This document shows, piece by piece, positions 1-9,918 of a DNA stretch of 28,798 nucleotides (within the stretch, counting starts at the first letter, position 1; every line of letters starts with the position of its first letter). Origin of the DNA: Chara braunii (Eukaryota > Streptophyta > Charophyceae > Charales > Characeae). The position numbers were made by a program, and so were the translations under genes. The notes below the pieces were generated by a model. The model was not told where the DNA came from. It saw only the letters and a list, made by a program, of their open reading frames with translations, and did no database searches. The stretch covers positions 434,954 to 463,751 of the forward strand of contig BFEA01000282.1 of NCBI GenBank assembly GCA_003427395.1, in the 5' to 3' direction.

Positions 1-800
1 CTTCGTCCTTCTCCTCAACATCTTCGTCCTTCTCCCGTTCCTCCTCCATGTCTTCTTTATCTTAGTCCTCCTCCACGTCTCTGTCCTTCCACCCCTCCTT
101 GCCTTGATCCTCGTTATCTACTTGTTGAAACCTCCCGCCCCCCGCTTCTGCCCGTGCCACGTGGCGCCTTCCCCCCACCCGGATCTTGGTCATCAATCTG
201 CTCGTACTCCCCACCAATATCATCAGCTTCGTATTCGTCCTCCCCCTCCTCCTCTTCGTCATTCTCCCCTCTTCGTCCTAGTCTTCGTCCTTCTCCTTGA
301 CGTCTTCGTCCTCCTTCCGCTGCTCCTCTACATCTTCGTCCCTCTCCCCTTCCCCCTCCTCCACCTTCTCCCCCCCCTCCCCCTCCCCCTCCTCCACCAA
401 TCTATCCTCCTCCCACCGCTCGTCGTCCTCCTCCACGTCTTCCTCCTCCCCCTCCTCATCTTCGTCCTCGCCATGTACTTGCTATAACCTACCACCCCCC
501 GGTCCTGCCCGTGCCACACGGTGCCTTATTTGAAGTTATTTCATCTTGTTCCCCTCCCCCCCCTGCCCCCGATCTCGCTCCTCTTCTTCCCGTCATCTAG
601 ATTAGCTCTGTCGTCGAAATCGTCGTCCCATTCCACCTCATCCTCCTCGTCCTCCTCATCTTAGTCCTCGTGGTCCTCCATCCGTCCATCGTCCTCGTCC
701 TCCCTCCTCCTCATCTGACCTTCACTCCCACTTTCCACCTTATCATCCTCCTCCCCCCGAACTTATTACTACCACTTGTACTCCACCTCCATTCTCGCCC
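1..800. repeat. Pyrimidine-rich low-complexity tract with an imperfect ~357-bp tandem duplication
   Basis: The + strand is almost entirely C and T, built from variants of TTCGTCCTCCTCC. A GC-richer landmark, GCCCGTGCCAC, occurs at 150-160 and 507-517 with similar flanks (CTTGTTGAAACCT against CTTGCTATAACCT upstream), implying a diverged tandem unit of about 357 bp. Open frames here translate to Ser/Pro/Leu or Arg/Gly runs and are composition artefacts. No gene seen. Confidence 0.75.
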
Positions 801-1435
801 ACCCTTGCTACTTTTTAAAGGATTCACACAGCAGACACCCAGTCCCGGTCTAAGGGTCCCGACAAGCCTAGTCCTACGGCAGTCCGATAGCAGCTCGGTA
901 GGCTAGGTCGTAGGGTCTAGGGGGTTCGAAATGCCGTAGGTAGGTAGGAGTCCGATACCGACAAGAACAGTCTAGAAGTGTCCTACCGGGTGACAGACAA
1001 GAAAAGTCCAAAAGCGTCCAGTCCAGTTCGACAGTCCCAAGTCCTAAATGGCAGCATGTTCCAGGAAAGACCGAACTGACAAATGTTTGCAGCCGACAGG
1101 CCGCGGCTGACCAGTACCAGTCTGAAGCAGGCCAAGCCAAGCGCAGACAAATCCTATATTTAGCTGCTACAGTGCAACGACTCGTCACTTGTTCAGTTGC
1201 GAGATGTGGAAGTGTTGTTGCAGCTTGTGCATTAAGGCAGCTTGGGCACTGTGCGCCTAAAGGAGAAGAGGGCGCATGAGAGTTAGTCCATAGCTAGGTT
1301 AAATGTAGAGCAGGAGGACGGCGGCCATAGCCGCCAAGGTGCAAGATACCTGAGTGGGTGTATCCAAGGTAACGATCTCGGGTAGAGAGAGGAGAGAGAG
1401 ACGAGAGAGAGAAAGAGTGAGGCCGAGCAAGTCAA

Positions 1436-1485
<50 letters not shown>

Positions 1486-1705
1486 GGGTGGAAGCCATAG
1501 CCACTACTTGTTTGAGACCCGCTGTATCTGTGTGAGGCAGAGCCGCTGGTGACAAACATTCTTGTATATTGATAATAATAGTGGTGACGACATCTTCTAG
1601 TGTAGATTGTATCTCGATTCGGCCTCTCACGTGTGAACTCTCATGTGGATGTTCGTTGATGATGTATGCAAGTTGAACTTGATGAGTGCTTGGTTCATTT
1701 CAGCC
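800..1705 (+). other. Unclassified sequence upstream of element A's primer-binding site, possibly an LTR remnant
   Basis: No coding similarity is visible. The stretch contains a B-box-like GGTTCGAAATGCC near 925, a near-palindromic GGCGGCCATAGCCGCC at 1320-1335 and an AG microsatellite. It lies immediately 5' of a primer-binding-site-like sequence, so it may hold the remains of a 5' LTR. I could not find a paired 3' LTR or a clean TG...CA boundary, so this is inference from position only. Confidence 0.3.
1440..1482. repeat. (AG)n microsatellite
   Basis: About 21 uninterrupted AG dinucleotides. Serine/leucine-repeat ORFs across it are artefacts. Confidence 0.95.
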
Positions 1706-1719
1706 GTATCGGAGCTGGT
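1706..1719 (+). other. Degenerate LTR-retrotransposon primer-binding site, element A
   Basis: The sequence GTATCGGAGCTGGT is nearly identical to the better-preserved sites at 14593-14581 (- strand) and 19454-19466 (+ strand), and the following TCCCGCT also matches the - strand site (ACCCGCT). Plant LTR elements commonly use TGGTATCAGAGC, complementary to the 3' end of initiator tRNA-Met. Here the leading TG is lost and A is replaced by G at the seventh position. It would set the 5' end of element A's leader. Confidence 0.5.
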
Positions 1720-3545
1720 TCCCGCTCCACCCGCTCGGGCTTGAAACGCTGGCAAAGAGGAAAGTCGGCGGGTGAAAAAAAAAAAAGAAGAAAAAAAAAG
1801 ATCAAGGTTTGACAAGAGGGCCGGAGTAGAAGGGGCATAGCAAGGAGCAAGAAGAGCGCGTACTTGCGAGTGAGGAGCTTCATCGGTGGAACGCTCATGG
1901 AGTGAATTGCTTCTTTGCCCTGACCTTGTCATTTATGCAAATTGAATTTTACCTTCCCACGTGCTTTTCTGGTGACCTCTGCTACAATTAGGTTTTTGTT
2001 GGCGTCATCTGATATTCAGTCTCTTTGTTGTTGTCGAGTCTGTCAATTTGTGAATGCATGGTCTAGGTCTAAGGTAGCAACTCGACAGCTGGATGTATCT
2101 CTAGACCTAGTAGGGAGCACGGGCAATGAGCGGCGGGCGTCGTAAAACAACCCGGCTATGCCCAATGACCGGTAGTGAGCAGCGTGCGACCGAAGACTCT
2201 AAGAGACGCAGTGAGGAGTTGTATAGGGCAGTAGGGTTCGTGTATAATGCACGAGTGAAGTACGGGTGAGACATAAGGTCCACCAGTTGAGGATGCCAGG
2301 GAGACCCCCCAAGGACCGGTATTGATCGGGTGGCAAAATCGCTGGTGGTGGTTATGCCCGAAAACCGCTGCAATCAATGAGGAATCAGTCTAAGTTTTGA
2401 GAGCGATCTTCCTATGGTGAGCACGACGTCCTGTTGCGTCATTAAATAATTTCAAAGGTCTGTGCTGGCCGACCTTAAAATGCCAATTGCCCACCGGATT
2501 GGGGGAGAGCTGAGGTGACATATGTGCAGAGGGAAGTAGACTGTCAGACCCTAATTTAGATTGGGACTAGTAAAGTGTTGAGGACATGTGGAGGTGTAGG
2601 GTCTACGTAGTGAGGAGGCAGTGCCCAATCTTACTGTGCCATCTCTCCCCATGGATGACTATGCAATGTTAGGATTTCTGCCATTTTTTTTCTGGCCCTG
2701 TCCACTATAGAGGTGAGTCGTTCTGTTAGGTCAAGTGGTGAGTCGTTCCGATAGGTCAACGCATTCCCTATGGTTCGTCCACACGTTCGACATGCAAGTG
2801 GTGAGTCATTTCGGTAGGTCAACGCAACCCTACTCCGTTGCCGAGCAGGCCGAAGTCGATAGAAAGTTGATCGAGAAGAGGAAGGAGAAGGAGGAGAAGA
2901 AATGAAAGAGGAAAACCAAAAAAAAAGAGAAAGACAGACTGGAGAAGGAGAAGAAAGAGTTGAAGAGAGTTGGAGAGGAAAGAGTTGTATAGGGCAGTAG
3001 GGTTCGTGTATACTGCACGAGTGAAGTACAGGTGAGACATAAGGTCCACGAGTTGAGGATGCCAGGGAGATCCCCCAAGGACCGGTATTGATCGGGTTGC
3101 AAAATCGTTGGTGGTGGTTATACCCGAAAACCGCTGCAATCAGTGAGGAACCAGTCTACGTTTTGAGAGCTATCTTCCTATGGTGAGCACGACGTCCTGT
3201 TGCGTCGTTAAATAATTTATGAGGTCTGTGCTGGCCGACCTTAAAATGCCAATTGCCCACCGGATTAGGGGAGAGCTGAGGTGACATATGTGCAGAGGGA
3301 AGTAGACTGTCAGACCCTAATTTAGATTAGGACTAGTATCAAGTGTTGAGGACATGTGGAGGTGTAGGGTCTACGTAGTGAGGAGGCGGTTCCCAGTCTT
3401 ACTGTGCCATCTCTCCCCATGGATGACTATCCGATGTTAGGATTTCTGGCCCTGTCCACTATAGAGGTGAGTCGTTCTGTTAGGTCAAGTGGTGAGTCGT
3501 TCCGATAGGTCAACGCATTACCTATGGTTTGTCCACACGTTCGGC
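1720..3545 (+). other. Untranslated leader of gypsy element A, containing duplicated blocks
   Basis: This lies between the primer-binding site and the gag-like reading frame. Its distal part is homologous to the leader of element B on the opposite strand. Shared landmarks in the same order are an AAGGACCGGTA box (2312 and 3078 here), a GTCCTGTTGCG...TTAAATAATT...TTAAAATGCC block (2419-2500 and 3184-3266), and a stretch ending at CCATGG just before a candidate start (2650 and 3418). A 12-A run, a single G and further A-rich sequence lie at about 1772-1803. Confidence 0.5.
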
Positions 3546-3720
3546 ATGCAAGCGGTGAGTCATTTCGGTAGGTCAACGCAACCCTACTCCGCTGCCGAGC
3601 AGGCCAAAGTCGATAGAAAGTTGATCGACAAGAGAAAGGAGAAGGAGGAGAAGAAATGAAAGAGGAAAACCAAAGAAAAAGAGAAAGACAGACTGGAGAA
3701 TGAGAGGAAAGAGTTGAAGA
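2216..3720 (+). repeat. Tandem duplication of a ~750-bp leader plus gag-start unit
   Basis: Copy 1 (2216-2966) and copy 2 (2982-3720) are near-identical. Offset is 766 bp at the left end and 754 bp at the right because of small indels, including a 12-bp deletion of a T-run in copy 2 near 3450. Both start at GAGTTGTATAGGGCAGTAGG and end near GAGTTGAAGA. Each includes the distal leader, an ATG, and the Lys/Glu-rich start of gag. Both carry the same TGA (2903 and 3657), so that mutation predates the duplication. Confidence 0.93.
3468..3581 (+). repeat. Three short direct repeats GGTGAGTCrTTyyGnTAGGTCAA
   Basis: Copies start at about 3468, 3491 and 3554, and are repeated in the upstream duplicate at about 2712, 2735 and 2798. 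The unit is about 23 bp with one or two substitutions. The third copy runs into the gag-like frame (Arg-Ser-Thr-Gln-Pro-Tyr-Ser). Function unknown; probably local slippage. Confidence 0.7.
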
Positions 3721-5181
3721 CAAGTTAAAAGACTCTGGAGGAGTAAAAGCAAGAGAAGGAAGTGGTAGAAGAAGAGGAAGAAGAAGGAGAACACAAATGA
3801 GACGAAGGAAGGCTGGAGGATTCCAAACAGTGAACATGAGTAAGAAGGAAGTGGTAGAAGAAGAGGAAGAAGCAGGAGAACACAAATGAGACGAAGGAAG
3901 GCTGGAGGATTCCAAACAGTGAACATGAGTAAGAACTGAGAGGGGGAATCTAGCCAACTACACCTCTACCCTCTTGACACCCAAACACGGATGAAGAAGT
4001 TTGGGTTCATAAAGGACGAATGGGCGGAGGAATCAGGGGTTGAGCAGGCAGAACTCGTGGCAAAGATGGAGGCGACAGACGATGATACAGAACGGGAGCT
4101 GATCATGAAGGAAAGGGAAAATGAGTTACAGCAAAGGCTCCTGATGAAGAAGAGAGTGGAGCTCAAAGAGAAGAGGATTTTGAAAGCAGGAGATGAGCTT
4201 GAGCGTCAGTTAAGGGAGCAGAAAAAACGCGAGGGGGACTCGACAAGTGACCGCAGCCTTGTAATGGACACCTTGCTGCATATTAACAAAGAACTTGCTG
4301 TCAACAACAAGTCGATAGCCCGGCTAGAGCAGCACAATCACGAGTTTAAGGGCACCTGGAATAACTACCTAAGCACTGCCGCCCAAAGAATAGATGAGCG
4401 GTTGAGGGGTATGCCCAAAAGTTAGAAGGTATATTTACCTCAAAGTTGATAGACACCGTCGCCACACTGAAGGCAAGAAGTGGTCGTGGAGGTGGAGATG
4501 GTGGAGGAGATGATGGTGGCGATAACAAAGACCCTAAGAAGGAAAGCGAGCCAAAGGGAGAAGAAAGGCCATCTGAAACAAGGGAGAAGAGGGAGAGGAT
4601 GAAGGTGAAGATTCCCTGGACCTACACTAGGAAAAAGATGACAACTTCTACCAGCGGGAGACACATATGGGCACTTACCTCTACGGGCAACTGATACCTT
4701 ACTGGATCCTCTCTTGATGGCCAGTTCGTGCCTCAGGGGAGATGCTGCAAATTTTGCTTTCCCCCTGATAAAGGAGGATGGTTGCACATCGATGGTTGAT
4801 TACTCCCAACAAACCCGTATCAGAGATGTCTTCCTGGCCCTGAAAAACCAATTTGAGGATAAGAATTTAGATAGACGGACTGAGCACTCCATACTTAACA
4901 TAGCCAATCGAAAATGAAAGAGTGTGTCAACGTTAAAAGCCACCATGGATGAATTACTTCAATGCCCTGAACACGGTCTAACTCCCGCACACATCTTGAA
5001 TAGCTTCGCTAGAGCCTTGCCTGGTCCCCTCATAACTACCTTGCACCCCCGCACAAAAGAGGACGGCATGACATACGAGAAGTTTAGCAAGATTGTTGTA
5101 GATCAGGGTGGCTTCCTAATGGAGGGCAACTATTGTCATTACTGGAACAAGTGGACCTGCCGCAGCTACGCTACGACGTAG
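3546..5181 (+). pseudogene. gag: Broken Ty3/gypsy gag, element A
   Basis: This is a decayed capsid-type gag. It would encode the RNA-packaging structural protein of the element. From ATG 3546 a frame reads RSTQPYSAAEQAKVDRKL and on, matching the start of element B's gag, to a TGA at 3657. The best-preserved part is 3991-4425, a charged coiled coil starting MKKFGFIKDE, aligned with MAEFYVPKDE of element B. A one-base indel near 4423 moves the frame to 4429-4694 (EGIFTSKLIDTVATLKA, then a Gly/Asp/Lys linker). The capsid core resumes at 4690-5181 (MVDYSQQTRIRDVFLALKNQ, TMDELLQCPEHGLTPAH, LPGPLITTLHPRTKEDGMTY), matching element B. An in-frame TGA at 4915-4917 sits where element B has Trp. No zinc knuckle or pol follows. 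Identification by internal alignment; family naming is prior knowledge. Confidence 0.8.
3755..3932 (+). repeat. 89-bp tandem duplication inside the gag-like region
   Basis: Copy 1 (3755-3843) and copy 2 (3844-3932) differ at about one base (GAAGAAGGAG against GAAGCAGGAG). Since 89 is not a multiple of three, the duplication shifts the gag frame. Near-identity means it is recent, or an assembly product. Confidence 0.9.
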
Positions 5182-5361
5182 GACGATGACAAAAACATTT
5201 TGCGAAACACTGCAGCCATAAGTTGGATACCATCTTTGCAATGTCCCCCTAACGGAAGCTGCCCAACTTTGCAAAATGCCAAGCGAATTTGCACACCCGC
5301 CTGGGGCATAAGACAAACATGCTAGCCGAAAAGGCCATTACCACTCCCCCCCCAAAAGGAG
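5182..5361 (+). other. Decayed sequence after gag A, no gene recognised
   Basis: About 180 bp between the end of the recognisable gag frame and the CT microsatellite. Short fragments could be a continuation of gag but none shows a CCHC knuckle or protease motif. Confidence 0.4.

Positions 5362-5362
<1 letters not shown>

Positions 5363-5395
<33 letters not shown>
5363..5395. repeat. (TC)n microsatellite
   Basis: About 16 TC repeats. It is one of several AG/CT arrays bracketing the adapter-contaminated interval. Confidence 0.95.
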
Positions 5396-5398
<3 letters not shown>

Positions 5399-5465
5399 CT
5401 CCTCCTCCCCCTTGTGCGACCTCGGAACGTCCTCGACCTCCTTGGCGGCCCCCTTCTCTGGCTCG

Positions 5466-5494
5466 CACGAACTCCTACCCCTAGCACGACCCAC

Positions 5495-5538
<44 letters not shown>

Positions 5539-5648
5539 TTCCATCGATTGGTTAAGCAAGGCACCGGCCAGTGCATTGTTCCTGTCTCTTATACACATCT
5601 AGATGTGTATAAGAGACAGCACGAACTCCTACCCCTAGCACGACCCAC

Positions 5649-5692
<44 letters not shown>

Positions 5693-5735
5693 TTCCATCG
5701 ATTGGTTAAGCAAGGCACCGGCCAGTGCATTGTTC
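5466..5735 (+). repeat. Exact 116-bp direct duplication separated by an adapter
   Basis: 5466-5581 and 5620-5735 are identical, including the length of the AG microsatellite inside, at an offset of exactly 154 bp (116 plus the 38-bp adapter). Perfect identity over a mutable dinucleotide run points to one source read placed twice rather than a biological duplication. Confidence 0.97.
5582..5619. other. Nextera mate-pair junction adapter (first copy), sequencing artefact
   Basis: CTGTCTCTTATACACATCT (5582-5600) is followed directly by its reverse complement AGATGTGTATAAGAGACAG (5601-5619). These are Tn5 mosaic-end sequences joined head to head, as formed when Nextera mate-pair fragments are circularised. 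Translation gives the known contamination peptides VSYTHLDVYKRQ and MCIRDR. It is synthetic, not genomic. Confidence 0.98.
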
Positions 5736-5773
5736 CTGTCTCTTATACACATCTAGATGTGTATAAGAGACAG
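5736..5773. other. Nextera mate-pair junction adapter (second copy), sequencing artefact
   Basis: Same 38-bp palindromic junction as at 5582-5619. Sequence to the right (AC repeats) may come from a different genomic place, so continuity across 5580-5775 cannot be trusted. Confidence 0.98.
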
Positions 5774-5820
5774 CTCACACACACACACACACACACGCAC
5801 ACACACACACACACACACGC
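5774..5820. repeat. (CA)n microsatellite
   Basis: CA repeats interrupted twice by CG, directly abutting the adapter at 5773. Confidence 0.93.
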
Positions 5821-5871
5821 CCGCATGTGTAGTAGTGTATATTTCGATGTTCTAGCAGAAGATCAAGCGAT

Positions 5872-5904
5872 CAATCAATCAATCCTCGTTTGATTGATTG
5901 ATTG
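5872..5904. repeat. ATCA-repeat hairpin
   Basis: Left arm 5872-5884 (three and a quarter CAAT units) and right arm 5892-5904 are perfect 13-bp complements around the 7-base loop CTCGTTT. The same tetranucleotide recurs at about 6020-6040 as AATC and at 6084-6102 as TGAT, so the interval is flanked by oppositely oriented tetranucleotide arrays. Confidence 0.85.
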
Positions 5905-6308
5905 GGACTCCTCCACGACTTTCTCTTGGCTTGGCCTCCCCGACAACACCCCAACCCTGCCCGACCCTCGGCAGACTTTCCCCGATACTTCAACTCCTCC
6001 GCATAGTCTCCTTTTCCAAATCAATCCATCAATCAATGAATTGATCGATCAAGATCGACCTTAGTCAATCTTTATTAATTTATTGAGTGATTGATTGATT
6101 GAATAACGACAATGGACAAATAGAAAAGGAAAGCGAAATAGAAAGCAAAAAAAAAAGATACAAAGAAAAAAAAAGTCGTTCCTCTTCCTCCAACGACCTT
6201 CTCCCTCTTCCTCGCCTGTCCCCTCATCCCCCACTCGCACTCCTCCCTCCTCCCTCCCTCCCTCCTCGTTCCTTCCTCCTCTTCTTTCCTCACCCCACCC
6301 TTCCCAAC
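5905..6308. other. No gene; ATCA/TGAT repeats, A-rich and CT-rich low complexity
   Basis: Contains the tetranucleotide arrays near 6020-6105, A-rich sequence at 6120-6175 and a CCTCC-rich tract at 6180-6300. ORFs on either strand translate to Lys/Glu or Pro/Ser runs without recognisable domains. Confidence 0.6.
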
Positions 6309-6577
6309 CGAGAAAAGGTTAACCGGCCCCCCATTTTTCGCCTCAATTTGTAAGAAAACCATAAGGTCGTTTTAAACAAACTTCATACCGATGTATAGAG
6401 TGCACTTCTTAATAACATATTATAAAAAGAAAACAAAAAAACAAAAATTAAAAACATATGAAACAGCAAGCCAAAAGTGCATTTTCATGACATTTTGGCA
6501 AAAAAAACCGTCATCAAATTTTCACAATTTTCACCACTCTTCACAACGCAAATTCTAATACTCCAAATGACATCAAA
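6309..6577 (-). repeat. Left arm of a ~270-bp inverted repeat (AT-rich repeat unit)
   Basis: Reading the - strand from 6577 to 6309 gives the same sequence as the + strand 10535-10810, from TTTGATGTCATTTGGAGTATT through to CCTTTTCTCG, with scattered substitutions and a few indels in A/T runs. No ORF or tRNA-like promoter boxes are evident. It may be a MITE-like or solo-LTR-like dispersed repeat. Its boundaries are defined only by where the two copies stop matching. Confidence 0.93.
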
Positions 6578-6672
6578 TTTGACACACAGAAAGCTTGTCC
6601 AAATAAAAAAACAGGCAAAAAAAAAAAATTCCAAAAAACACAAAAAAACCCTAAATTCAGGATCATTCAGGA
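6578..6672. other. A-rich spacer with a short direct repeat
   Basis: A-rich sequence between the inverted-repeat arm and the Penelope-like ORF, ending in a doubled CAGGATCATT at about 6658-6678. Confidence 0.5.
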
Positions 6673-8288
6673 TCATTCATCGTTACCTAGGGCCGAAAAG
6701 TGGGGGTCCCCGTGTGCGTGTCGCAGAGCGCGGGCTTGCCGAAAAGGTATTGCAGTAGTCATATTGGACTCACAATGGCTCAAAACTGCGGCACGCCAAA
6801 GATGCAATTGGTGCGCAAGGGTAGCAGCGGAGGATTGTCGTGATGACGGCCGAAGGTATGCAGCGATATACTCGTTAATACCAACAGCCAATACCTCAAG
6901 TATATCCCCTACTGCCCCATTCAACCGATATTTAGAGCCCTCATAGAATAAACGCCGAAGATTAGCATCCAGAATCAGATCATAGTTGGCGGAAACAACA
7001 TGGCCATCAACCAATTGGTGCAATTAGGAAAGACCCGGCGACATGGACAGTCAGCAGCAGCAGGAAGGCATAGGCCCGGAGTAACACTCAAGGCAACCTC
7101 CGTGAAGTTACAAAATTGCACCCTTGTTGGGGGTACAAGTTTATCACAAATACAAATACTGCTGGCTGCATGGGGGTCCGGGTGCAGTGCACGCACGTCT
7201 GAAGAGTGCAACACCTGTTGCAACTTCGTGGCGTTCAGAACCTCCTGCATATGGACAATCCTAATATAGTTTCCGAAGCTATCACGGGGCCGAGCAGTAT
7301 ATCGCTGTCGGACATGTTGAGATTGCCGAATAAGACATTCAAGTTCACGGATGTCCGCGGTCATGGCAGAATTAGGAACATTTATNTACAGCCACTGCAG
7401 CAANCGAGCGNGGNNGGCAGGCGTAGCCTGCTGAAGAAAAGCAGCAACTTCNGGCCAAGCACCCGCCGCACCTAACGACAATAAATGCCGCAGCGTGGTT
7501 CGCACTGCTAATTGAGGGCCCGGGCTAATATCAATAGTAAAGGCCCGAGAAGATGAAGGATTAGGAGAAGAAGCAGCAAAGCGAGAGGAAATAGCAGAAG
7601 GAGGACCAACTTGCCACCAGTGATCAAGGCGTGGCTGCCGTCGAACAGGCGGTAATCGAGACATAGGGAGGACTGCATTAAAACCCGAAGGATGCAGGGT
7701 ATGAAGCCATCGAACCCATAACCCTTCTCTAGGTGAAGCCGCTCGTCGGAAAAGGTCATGATCAATCTCACCACGATTATTAATGTAGAGCACACGATCA
7801 ATGCGTTCAAGTGGCCAAACAGCAAAATTAAAAGGAGATTGTTGTCGCATAACGCGATAAAGGTGCCGATGATGATGATCGGCAGCAGAGTGTCGCACAT
7901 GCCAATGCTCCTTCAGACGTGGATGCGCAGTATGAATGACTCCAGTAACAGAAAGAGGATCATTACCTGGTTGGAGGAGCTGTTGGTCAATACCTCTCAA
8001 CTGCAGTTCAAAGCGCTCAGTTGCGATGGCAGCATCTAGCTGTCGCAACCGCTTCTTTTGCCACGTTCCTGAAGAATACAAATCGGTATTCCAGCGAAAG
8101 TGGGCAAGCCACTCAACCCTTTGCCGGTTAGCGACGGGGGGATTTCGACGTCGTGATCGAACAGAAGGAAGCGGTGTTGTGCCTGTCGCGCCACCAACAG
8201 GAAGAATCCCGAATGAACCAACCCCCTGATTTATTTGTAATGGTAACGCCATATTTTTGTCAAAAGGGATTATGATTTTTTTTTTCAA
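6673..8288 (-). pseudogene. Possible Penelope-like retroelement fragment (region upstream of the RT), frameshifted
   Basis: An ORF runs from 8288 to 6975 (437 codons) and its sense continues in another frame at 7023-6673, so one indel lies near 7022-7028. Across the shift a Cys-x-Cys cluster (CPCRR) is followed by HQLVDGHVVSANYD and LRRLFYEGSKYRL. I recall this C.C...H-x-V-S...LR-x-L-x-x-x-G-x-K-Y-R pattern, and a later Trp-containing helix (LHLWRAAVL), from proteins encoded just upstream of the reverse transcriptase in Penelope-like elements. No RT or GIY-YIG endonuclease domain is present, so it is truncated in any case. Six single Ns fall in 7386-7452. The start codon is arbitrary because a T-rich tract lies just 5'. 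The family call is from memory. Confidence 0.4.
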
Positions 8289-9338
8289 TTTTTTTTTTAA
8301 TTGTTTTTTATTTTATTTTAATTTTGCACAGTACAGTGGGTGGCCAGGAAAGCAGGACTTTAAGCTCGATGGCTCAGGCCAGGAAACCTGCCNTCGTCCT
8401 TTCTGCATCCACAGAAAGGTGAGTGGGCATGGGGGCAGCAACCCGGGTTTGGCAGACCTTAGGCTGGCTGTAACTATACCCACTACATGGGAAGGGGGGA
8501 CAACCCATGTCCTTGCGGTGACCGCCATCACAACAATCCTGAACACCAAAAAGAAAGGAGAAGAATATCACAACACCATGTCCCTTGCCAGATCACGCCC
8601 TAACAAGTGATAACAAAAAAGAGGACAATGATACAAACATACCATCCAAATATAATCAAGAGCAAAAGAAACGGAACCGCAACAGAGGGCCCGCAATATA
8701 CAAACGCCATTCCACATCGGGAAGAGATGGCAGGCAAAAACAAAAAGGAAAAAGGAAAAGAAAAAGAAAAAGAAGAAGGGGAAGACAGAAGGAACATTTA
8801 ATCTGCCATAAAGAAGAGCATGCACCTGCTAGTACAGGCCCAACGCTAGCCGCACCATCTGCAAGAGCAAAGAGCTAGCAACGTCGGAGAATATATTGTC
8901 ACACTCGAAATTGGAGCGCAAAGGCGAAAAAAGACAAAACAAGAAAAAGAAAAAGACATAAGGAAGGAAAGCCCCACCTGTTCGTCACCTCTTACGTACA
9001 AGGCCAGCCACGTGGATGACAGGTTGAGCGCTGGCTGCCCCCATCCCCGTGTGTCATAAAGACCCACTTCCACGCGGCCAAAAGGCAAAGAGGAAAAGAA
9101 AAGGCGGCGGAAACCAAACCTCAAAGAAGAAGAAAGCCTATTAAACAGATAATCCAATTACCATCCCACATAACATTTTTTTTTTTTAATTTTTTTTTTC
9201 AGGTTTCTTTTTTTGTGTTTTTCCTTCCTTGGTTTATTTATTTATTTATTTATTTTTTATCTTTTTACTCGGTTTCTTTTTTTATCTGTTTCTTCTACAC
9301 TTCATCTGTCACCCCCTCAACAGATAGGACATATAAAT
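8289..9338. other. Unclassified insert bounded by T-rich tracts
   Basis: T-rich runs at about 8276-8330 and 9175-9310 bracket some 850 bp of ordinary composition that separates the Penelope-like fragment from the broken RT of element B. There is an A/G-rich patch at 8735-8785 and one N at 8393. No domain is recognisable in any frame. It could be a retroposed sequence read on the - strand (A-rich at both ends). I found no flanking target-site duplication. Confidence 0.4.
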
Positions 9339-9914
9339 AAACTCATAGTGCCCATATCTAGTCCGGAACGCAGTCTTGTACTGGTCATCAGGATGAACCT
9401 CTATCTGATGATAACCGGACTTTAAGTCTATCTTAGAAAAATACTTACAACCCTGCATCCGATCTAAAAGATCCTCTATCCTAGGCAGTGGCTCAACATT
9501 CTTCACTGTAATAACATTCAAACCCCTATAGTCTATACACATTCTCAACTCTCCTTCCTCTTTGGGGACGAATCGGACAGGTGCTCCAAATGGAGACGAA
9601 CTGGGCCTGATCCAACCTTTCTCAAGGAGCTCGTCTAACTCTCTAGGGGACATCCTGTAAACTGCTCCCTTAGGAGTTCTACTGCCAGGCTTTATCTCTA
9701 TTCTGTGTTGGATAGGTCGCGGGACCACTCCTGTCGGCGACTCAGTCAAGTCTTTGAATTCTTCCAGCAACTTGGCTATGGTTGGATCTGCAGAACTATC
9801 CTCTTTCTTGGCCTCAGTGACAGGTCTAACATAAACTACAAAGACCTGTTCCTCTAACTGCTCCTTTTTCACTAATCGCGCGAATGCGGGAGCACTGAGA
9901 CAGCAATGTGCCAA
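9339..9914 (-). pseudogene. pol: Ty3/gypsy reverse transcriptase N-terminal half, element B, truncated
   Basis: This reverse transcriptase fragment would copy element RNA to DNA. Reading leftward from 9914 the order is the protease-RT linker, [73 protein letters not shown], and [15 protein letters not shown] with the first catalytic Asp, then [13 protein letters not shown]. Similarity stops at about 9339, before the Y-x-D-D catalytic box, where the unclassified insert begins, so the protein is non-functional. The frame differs from the protease frame just upstream, a frameshift near 9915-9930. The Ty3/gypsy assignment is firm from these motifs. Confidence 0.93.
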
Positions 9915-9918
9915 TGTG

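Noticed and set aside
104-533. Leu/Pro/Ser-rich ORFs in the left pyrimidine tract
   Set aside because: Low-complexity composition, multiple overlapping frames, no domain.
2405-2430. Resemblance of GGTGAGCACGACGTCCTGTT to the 3' end of 5S rRNA
   Set aside because: Only a few scattered matches, no internal control region, and the other copies of the block do not improve the fit.
5289-5893. ORFs containing LSLSLS, RERERE and VSYTHLDVYKRQ or MCIRDR peptides
   Set aside because: Dinucleotide repeats and synthetic adapter sequence, not genes.
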